Assembly (NCBI GenBank): GCA_001949185.1
Contig: BDGG01000015.1
Span: 290,314 to 354,313 of the forward strand
Length of the DNA: 64,000 bases
Direction of reading: 5' to 3'
DNA from: Ramazzottius varieornatus
Taxonomy: Eukaryota > Tardigrada > Eutardigrada > Parachela > Ramazzottiidae
Both the position numbers and the translations under genes were made by a program. Of this stretch, positions 57,736 through 64,000 are shown piece by piece (positions within the stretch are counted from its first letter, which is position 1; every line of letters starts with the position of its first letter). Under the pieces are notes generated by a model. The model saw only the letters and a program-made list of their open reading frames with translations. It did no database searches and was not told where the DNA came from.

Positions 57736-57768
57736 GTTTTCTTCCGGTTTGGACTTCTGGTTGGTATC

Positions 57769-58449
57769 TCAAGGTTTACTTAAAGGTTGTTTCAAGGTGA
57801 GCGCACTCTGTCCTTGTACCGTAGGATTCGGCATGAGTTTACTCGTTCGATCAGATTTAGAATTCGAGAGGACCGCAGTAACAGGGCTCTGTTTATGCAA
57901 AGCTTCCTTTGAATTCTTCTTCACCCTACCACTTCCGGGCTCCACTGAAGCACCCGCGGCAGGACTCTTGGCTTCGACCACGGGCTTCAGCAGTCCTTCG
58001 AACAAATTCTTGGCGGCGTCCCCGGTCATATCCTCGTTGACCAACGGCGTCTTGTTCAGAGCTTGGAGACTGGAGTGGAAGTAGTGCTGGGCATTCTTGG
58101 CTCTGGCTACCTCGATGATCTGTTCGTTGATTTCAATGGGACGCTGGGGCACGGCCACCTTGTTGACCACACCGAACTTGATGTTGCGCGTCTTGGCCTC
58201 GTCGATGCTGAAGGCCCGGAAGTCTCGGGGATCGGCTTGTTTCGGTGGGTGTGAGCCGTCGTCGGCGGTATGATAAGACGATGCCGAGGCCTTCTTCGAT
58301 GAAGTTGTAGGCGCAGCTGGGATAGGTTTCGGACGAGCACTGGGTTTAGTTGGGTTGGTGTTACCGGAGATTTGCTGTGATGTGGTGACTGGACTTCGAG
58401 AAGAAAATGGTGATGGGTAAATGGTTATGGACTTCCTTGTTGTCGCCAT
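57769..58449 (-). CDS. Orphan 226-residue protein, mostly disordered
   Basis: One uninterrupted frame with an ATG (MATTRKSITIYPSP). The first 75 residues are Ser/Pro/Thr/Lys-rich. The middle (about 76-150) has ordered composition: DFRAFSIDEAKTRNIKF, QRPIEINEQIIEVARA, AQHYFHSSLQALN and DAAKNLFEGLL. The tail is Lys/Ser-rich and ends KQPLSKP. GC-rich third positions and lack of stops support coding. I do not recognise the family. There is no signal peptide or membrane segment. A nuclear or cytosolic role is possible. Confidence 0.6.
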   Translation of the reverse strand: MATTRKSITIYPSPFSSRSPVTTSQQISGNTNPTKPSARPKPIPAAPTTSSKKASASSYHTADDGSHPPKQADPRDFRAFSIDEAKTRNIKFGVVNKVAVPQRPIEINEQIIEVARAKNAQHYFHSSLQALNKTPLVNEDMTGDAAKNLFEGLLKPVVEAKSPAAGASVEPGSGRVKKNSKEALHKQSPVTAVLSNSKSDRTSKLMPNPTVQGQSALTLKQPLSKP

Positions 58450-59356
58450 CTGCGCATGGAGCCCTCTTTTAGAAGAGTAGAGACGTTTGCGAAAACAAGA
58501 TTTCTACACTGCTTGTTGCTGAGTAAATAAAACCCGAAATTCTTCCACTAACGGTAGCGCCTAACTTCTGTGAACTTCGTGATTATTATTTTGCAGGTCC
58601 CCACAATGTGCGCGTTAGTTAGTACATTAGAAATGCTGGTACGTTAGTACATGGAAAGTGTTATGGTACGTTTAACTCCAGATTTTCGCCCAATCTTACT
58701 TTGAATCGAAAAATGTCGACTTGTCTTGTTCCATCGCTACAGTACCTCAATTTACGGGTGTCATCAATCGACACCTCGACCGCATCATTGGACACCCTGT
58801 GCAATCGTCCTGAGGATGTCCGAGCTGTCTTGTTTACTGTTCTATTAATGAATACTCAAGATTTATACAATGTCACGCAGTCACCGGAAGCATCGGACGG
58901 GGCGGTGTCCTACGTTGATGCCACAGCAAAAGTAACTAATGCGTAACAAAAGTAACCAGCTTTTGGTCTGGTTCGTCATTCGGAATGTACACTTTGCCAG
59001 AATTTGACGCAGTGTATGGCAGAGCGATGTACTCGATATCAACTTGTTCGGTTTTACAATAGAATATTCACATCTAGATTGTGGGAAAATTTCGTGAAAC
59101 ACAGTATTGTTCGTACGGATAAAATAATGTTTGCAGATACAAACTGAGAAAAATTCAACAGGTTGAGATTGGTGGTTGACCATACTGTATCCAAAAGAAA
59201 ACGCCCGTAATAAAGGGCTGACTAACCCAACACTTCTAACCGTACGGTATACGTCATCGCGGGAATACTAACAGGGTTTCCTCTGCGTAAACGCATCGTT
59301 CCGCGTTATTCACACGGTAGCGCAAAGAACTTCCTACTGAATAGTACAGGATATTA
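58450..59356. other. Intergenic, no gene recognised
   Basis: A/T-rich with short frames. It should contain the promoter of the 226-residue protein and the 3' end of the MECOM-type gene. Confidence 0.4.
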
Positions 59357-62300
59357 CTATCGTCCGATCTTGAGCAGCAGCTTTTGATGTTGATTGCCGT
59401 TCAGTAGCGTCAGTGGTTTCTCGTTGGACGACGTAACAGTGGGGCTAGCAGTGGCAGGTGGCGACGGTATCGCCACCTTGTTGGCAGCATTGACAGAGGA
59501 CGTCTCCGATCGACAGTCTTCTTCCTCGATCATCTCTTCATCGCCCGACATCTCGTCCATCTCCTCGTCCTCTTCATCGGACGAGTGGTGACCACCGTGG
59601 TGCGCCATGGAGACGTGGCCGTGTTCGTGGTGATACAGCGGGTCGCCGTTAGCGTTTGTCATGGGGTTCTCCGACTCGGACTCGTGCTTCTTCAGGTGGC
59701 GATCCAGGTTGGTTTGCTGGCCGAAGCAGCGTTCACATAGCGGACACTTGAAGGGCTTTTCCTTGTGGTGGATGTTGCGTACGTGACGCTGCAGATTCGA
59801 GGAAATGCTGAAAGACCGTCCGCAGACTGTGCATTTGTAGGGCTGGAAAAGAATAATTACACAAATTAGTCAACACTGAAAACGACGTTGAAAAATGGCA
59901 CTTGAAGGTTGTCACTGACAAAGAAAAATGGTCAAATAGGACGTCGGAAAACGAATTCCGTCAGATCTTTTACCAAGTCGCGCACGTTTGAAGTGGTTTT
60001 AACTGCGAGAGTGCGCCATTCAAATAGGCGATCAGGTCGAGTTTGAATGTTTTCCAAGTGGCGCACGTTGTCACTGTTATAAATCTCCACAGTGCGCCAC
60101 TTGGGGAAGCGATCTGGGGCAATTCACTTGCCGACGTCCAAGACATCCAGACAGAAAACTCTAATCCAGAAGAAAAACACCAAGAGTCGATAGAATGCTA
60201 AAGTAATAATTTATACCTGTTCGCCGGTGTGCGTTCTCAAGTGTCGCGTCAAGTTGGCTGATCTGGGGAAGACTTTCAGACAAAACTTGCAGGTGTACCT
60301 CTCCTTCAGTTTCTGGTTACTGGTTGACACGGCGTTGTACATGGAGGAAGAAACTGGCGGTTGTTGCTGGTTGACATGCATGGGCGGAACGACCATGGGA
60401 TGGTGCAGCGCCCTTCTGTCCATCATTTCCTCCACCGGCGAGCGCGCGAAGCCATTTTGCGCTAACCTCGTGCCATTCAGTCCATTCCTGGCCGCACCCG
60501 CAAACATATCACTGAACTGACCTGGAACTGGAGATCCGAAGAAAGCGTTGAAAAAGGGGTAGCGCGGACTCATAGCCAGCAGCTTCTGCATCTCATCTTG
60601 CATAGCCAGACGCTGTTGTTGCTGCTGCTGCTGAAAGTTGATGGCGGCCGGATGGACCAGCGTCGGAGTTGGTGCGATGGGTTCGGGGACCGTGTCGACC
60701 GACGGACTGCGCTCGCCGAAGATGTGAGTTTTCCGACCGGAATTGGGGGTGGAGACGCGAGTGACGACTGGTGTAACGGGGGTGTTGCGTGACGTCGGAA
60801 CTGACAAGTCCAGTGGAGCGTCCTTGGTCTCGCTTTTCTTGGAAGAGGTTTCTTTGGTCAAGTTGCGCGGTTCGTCTTGGTTGTCTTCTCTGTCGGACAT
60901 TTCCGGTTCGGAGGCGTTGGAGACATTGTCCGAGTAGTCGCTGCGGGACTTGCCATTGGTGTGGCTGGGTGGCGTGCGCGTCATGCTGCGCTCTGGTTCT
61001 TGCGAAGGGAAGTGCGCAGTGGGAGCGAAAGACAAGGGATGGTTGGGATGGAAGGGAAAGCCGGAGAGGGAGAAGGGTTGGAATGGGTGGTGTGGACCGG
61101 GTGGACCAAAGAGGAAGGGGTTGGGCAGACCAGGCGGCGACTGTAGTCCGCCGTGGCCCGGCCCGAAGGCGCCTGCTGCTGCGTTGATTTGCCCTTGACC
61201 AGGCTTACGGAGGGTTCCTTCGCAGAAACGATGGTGTTTAGACAAAGAAGCGACAGTAGAGAAAGTGTGGCCACAATTACGACATTTACTTTGGGTGCGA
61301 CAGTTGGCGTGCATTCGTTTATGACGGCACAGGTTGGAGAACTGCGTGTAGGCCTTGTGGCACACTTCGCATTGGAAGGGCTTGACCGACGAGTGGATGT
61401 GCGTGTGTTGCTTGAGACCCGAGGAGGTGGCAAAGGACTTGCCGCATTCGCTACAGGAGTGGGTGCGCGAACCTTCGTGGTGCGTACGAATGTGACGCTG
61501 GAGATTGGACGGGTCGGTGAAGAAGCGCTCGCAAATGTCGCAACGGTAAGTACGCTCCTCGGAGATGCTACCACCACCAATGGCCGATTCCGCACTGTTG
61601 AAGGAATTGGACTCTTCCGAATGAGCCCTGAAAACGAATTGAAAGGTTCGTTAACACATTTACTTGAACAGACGCAAGCTCGTGGCTGACAAAGCTCGAC
61701 CAGATCGTTTTCCCTCTCGCTGCACACTACCAGCCAGTAACACCGCAACGGTGCGCCAGTTGGGTGCGCCAACTCGTCAAGAATGTATTTCTATGCGGCG
61801 CACGCTTTCAGCCAATAACACTGATCACTTGCGTCACTTGGGAAACCAAACTCGACAGGATCGTTTTTTCCAAGTGGCGCATGCTTCATGCAAACAGTAC
61901 CAAAAACGTACGTCACTTGAAGAAAAAACGGTCTGGTCCAGTATGCTGGTCAGGATGCCAGATAACAAATTTTGACCGCGGTCCGTTGGAATTACCTTTT
62001 GAGATCGGAAGGAGAAGCGCTTTGAGCAGGTCGAGGAGAGCGAGCAGGGTCTTCGGTTGAGCACTCTGACGTCAGGTGGCGGTACCACTGTCCTTTGGTT
62101 TCAAACTTGGCTTGACACTTGTTGCATTTCAGTGCAGTCTTTGCTTGAGCTGAGGCTTCGTGTGCGTTACCTGTAGAAAAAACCAAACTGTAAATATTTC
62201 CTTCTCAAGGACGTTCTGAAAATTCCATACTATAGAGTGAAGACCATCGAACATCTAAAGCTGATTTTGATTTTTGTTCTCAATTGCCGTGGGTTAAGAA

Positions 62301-63911
62301 TTATCGTTTCGTGCGCTGCTGTTCGAGAAGTTCGCTTTGAACGGATGGAAAGGCTCGAGATGGGTGGTTCTTCGCAGGGGGCGGCCTGAGAGTGGAGCTA
62401 ATGACAGGCCATTACGTACTTTAAAGTGCCAATGATGCGGGACAGGTTTGGATCCGGGTGCGTGTAAAAAGACCGCGCGGATGGTGGGTGAAATATCTGG
62501 TCAACGTGTGTATCGATCAGCTGATCGCTACGACATGAAACATAACAGCCAACACGGCGCGTACCGGGGGGATTCTCTACGCGGACCCGGACCAATCTTG
62601 TCCCACTTCATCGGCACTTTAAAGTAACATGTTTGTGATTATTTTTGACGAAAGTAAAAAGTTTGTATGTTCGTTAGCGTTGGTGGCTGTACGATTACGC
62701 CATTGATTGGAGGTAAATTACAGCCAATTGATGATGAAGCGTCTTCGGGCTGGCGTTTGGTGCGTTCGAACAGCGATCAGCGTGTGGGTAGGGTGAAGAA
62801 CCATGGCGGACCTTCAGAGAAGCTTGACAGGTGAGCAACGTGAGAAGAGCGCGACGGTGGGCACACACAATGCATCTAGACCGACGGACAGTCCATCGCC
62901 ATCGTCATCGACTAGAAACGTTCGAGCACTTTCACTTTCAAAACTAAGACTTTTTGCCGTTTTAACTGACACTCTTCACTGTGACGAAGCGCATCAAGGA
63001 GGGAAGGAATATATTTGGTGATTCTTCGGAAGAAACACTCGCAAGATGACGCAGAACAATTTCGAAAGAATATGAGGACACGACGCATTTCAATAACTGC
63101 GGGACCAAGCGTAGTAAAATGGTGTGAATGCTCAGGGTTGCTTTAAGTACCAGAGATCTGACCAACAAAAACTTTGGATTCTGACAAATTTACAAGTTAG
63201 GTTTTCCTCAACTTGGTGCAAGTGGAAATAATACAGTACAATGTTGCTTTTTGTGGAAACGGATGTCTGACTTACCAGCTGGATCAGGGTGAGGTTATTC
63301 GTCATACAAGAAAATCATATCTTTGGAGGAAACAAGATGGGACAGAATTCCCCAGTACGGCAGACGACACGGTCCTTTCGTAAAGTAAAGGTCAACAACG
63401 ATGACTAAAGATCTTTTGCGTATGCCAAGAAATAAATTACAGGGCACCGGAAACGCGTGTGGAAAGAAGAGTGCAAGTGAACGAAGAATATTTGCAGGTA
63501 TGAAAAGTGGGTAGGGTACAGTGGGGCAAGTTACGTAATCTTTGTTGACGACCAGGCTAATTAAGCAACGCCGAACGGCGTGCTGCCACCTCCGAGCGAC
63601 GTCGGCAATGGCAAGTAATCATCTAACATCAATGAAGGTTTGAGATGCGCCATAATGGCCGTCATCACACACCAGCGGAGCCTCATCAACACCTGACACC
63701 CTCCAAAAGTCTTATTTTTTACAGCAACGGAAAAATTTGGTTCGTTTTATTTCACGAGGCTAAGTTTCGAGTAACTACATGTCGACTTACCGTTGGCATT
63801 TGGCACCGATGGGTAGAAGCCAGCGTTCTGTGGGAAGAAGTAACTTGATGGCTTGAATGGGTCCTTAGGCTCCGCTGACGCCGATAACTCCTTCAGCGTC
63901 TGCACGTAAAT
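59357..63911 (-). CDS. PRDM16/MECOM (EVI1/hamlet)-type zinc-finger repressor, 3' part
   Basis: Four exons in the window (63911-63791, 62170-61996, 61627-60217 and 59842-59357) give the last 730 residues. The gene continues beyond the right edge. N-terminal finger group: a C2HC finger ([20 protein letters not shown]...C), then [30 protein letters not shown] and a C2HC finger ending HHRFC. The middle is Pro-rich with the CtBP-binding motif PLDLS, the diagnostic of EVI1/PRDM16, and a Q7 run. C-terminal group: three fingers ([20 protein letters not shown] and [10 protein letters not shown]), then an acidic stretch ([10 protein letters not shown]), as in EVI1. These proteins repress transcription and set neural and other cell fates. 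A PR/SET domain, if present, lies outside the window. The 62.2-63.8 kb intron carries a MITE. Confidence 0.93.
59955..60140. repeat. Foldback element cluster j, last intron of the MECOM-type gene
   Basis: Two units: CCAAGTCGCGCACGTTTG with CGAGAGTGCGCCATTC, and TTTTCCAAGTGGCGCACGTT with ACAGTGCGCCACTTGG. The linker GCGATCAGGTCGAGTTTG is the family arm. Confidence 0.8.
61690..61960. repeat. Foldback element cluster k (about three units), MECOM-type gene intron
   Basis: Units begin GCTCGACCAGATCGTTTTCC (61697), then a diverged GGCGCACGCTTTCAGCC unit (61797), then CTCGACAGGATCGTTTTTTC with CAAGTGGCGCATGC (61852) and its mirror ACGTACGTCACTTG. Confidence 0.75.
62171..63790 (-). other. Large intron of the MECOM-type gene
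   Basis: 1.6 kb without supported coding sequence on either strand. It contains the MITE at 62410-62631. A plus-strand ATG at 62803 followed by a donor-like GTGAGC was considered and not accepted. Confidence 0.6.
62410..62631. repeat. MITE, 222 bp, with about 50-bp imperfect inverted ends
   Basis: Left end CATTACGTACTTTAAAGTGC...GGGACAGGTTTGGATCCGGG is mirrored on the right by CCCGGACCAATCTTGTCCC...GGCACTTTAAAGTAACATG. The interior is non-coding. Confidence 0.85.
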
Positions 63912-64000
63912 CTACAACAATACAAAAGAATATTACATCACTGGTGGAAACCCGTTGGAACATCTTTCGAAGTCTATACTCATCAAACAGGATGTTCAAA

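Noticed and set aside
62803-62850. Plus-strand ATG with [10 protein letters not shown] and a GTGAGC donor, as the first exon of a new gene
   Set aside because: Too short, no matching acceptor or domain, and inside an intron of the MECOM-type gene.
1-64000. tRNA, rRNA, snRNA genes or CRISPR arrays
   Set aside because: No cloverleaf with A/B box motifs, conserved rRNA blocks or regular spacer arrays were seen by eye; a tRNAscan-SE or Rfam run could still find a small RNA.

Overview
The window is nuclear DNA of a tardigrade, almost certainly Ramazzottius varieornatus. The deciding evidence is at 46635-48461. Three exons there join cleanly into a 445-residue Ser/Gly/Ala/Lys-rich protein that I recognise as the damage suppressor Dsup, down to the HMGN-like motif at residues 363-368. 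The short-intron, GT-AG spliced animal genes around it agree with this. All exon borders were placed by eye from reading frames, splice signals and family alignments held in memory. No search was run.

Layout. (1) 1-7.45 kb: a 5' region, then a nine-exon cullin-2 gene. Its last intron carries a terminal-inverted-repeat transposon with a ULP1/C48 protease fragment. (2) 7.45-34 kb: a repeat-rich block. It holds a scattered family of three-finger (Ly6/uPAR-type) genes with one apparently intact member and three decayed ones. It also holds a non-LTR reverse transcriptase fragment, a Ty3/Gypsy-type element with an env-like gene but no polymerase core (18.9-24.2 kb), and a tyrosine-recombinase (DIRS/PAT-type) retroelement (24.9-28.3 kb). 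Several inverted-repeat elements and a fragment of an uncharacterised TDLC-motif protein family complete it. (3) 34.9-43.4 kb: mitochondrial ribosomal protein mS22, a frame-broken MATH-BTB gene, a plant-type soluble UDP-glycosyltransferase, and a 1.8 kb Tigger-like transposon with perfect 40-bp inverted ends. (4) 43.6-64 kb: a compact gene block with an F-box protein, Dsup, a TSC22-domain protein, the dienoyl-CoA isomerase ECH1, a divergent spliced histone H2A, an orphan disordered protein, and the 3' part of a PRDM16/MECOM (EVI1/hamlet)-type zinc-finger gene that runs off the right edge.

The genes do not form an operon. There is a loose theme in the right-hand block. Dsup (nucleosome binding), an H2A variant and a MECOM-type repressor (CtBP motif) lie within 18 kb, though co-function is only inference. 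Two genes are ubiquitin-ligase parts (cullin-2 and the F-box protein). Two encode likely mitochondrial proteins (mS22 and ECH1).

A recurrent short foldback element (an imperfect palindrome with arms like AAGTGGCGCACG/CGTGCGCCACTT) occurs at eleven sites, all in introns or near genes. I saw none in the retroelement block. No tRNA, rRNA or CRISPR signal was seen.
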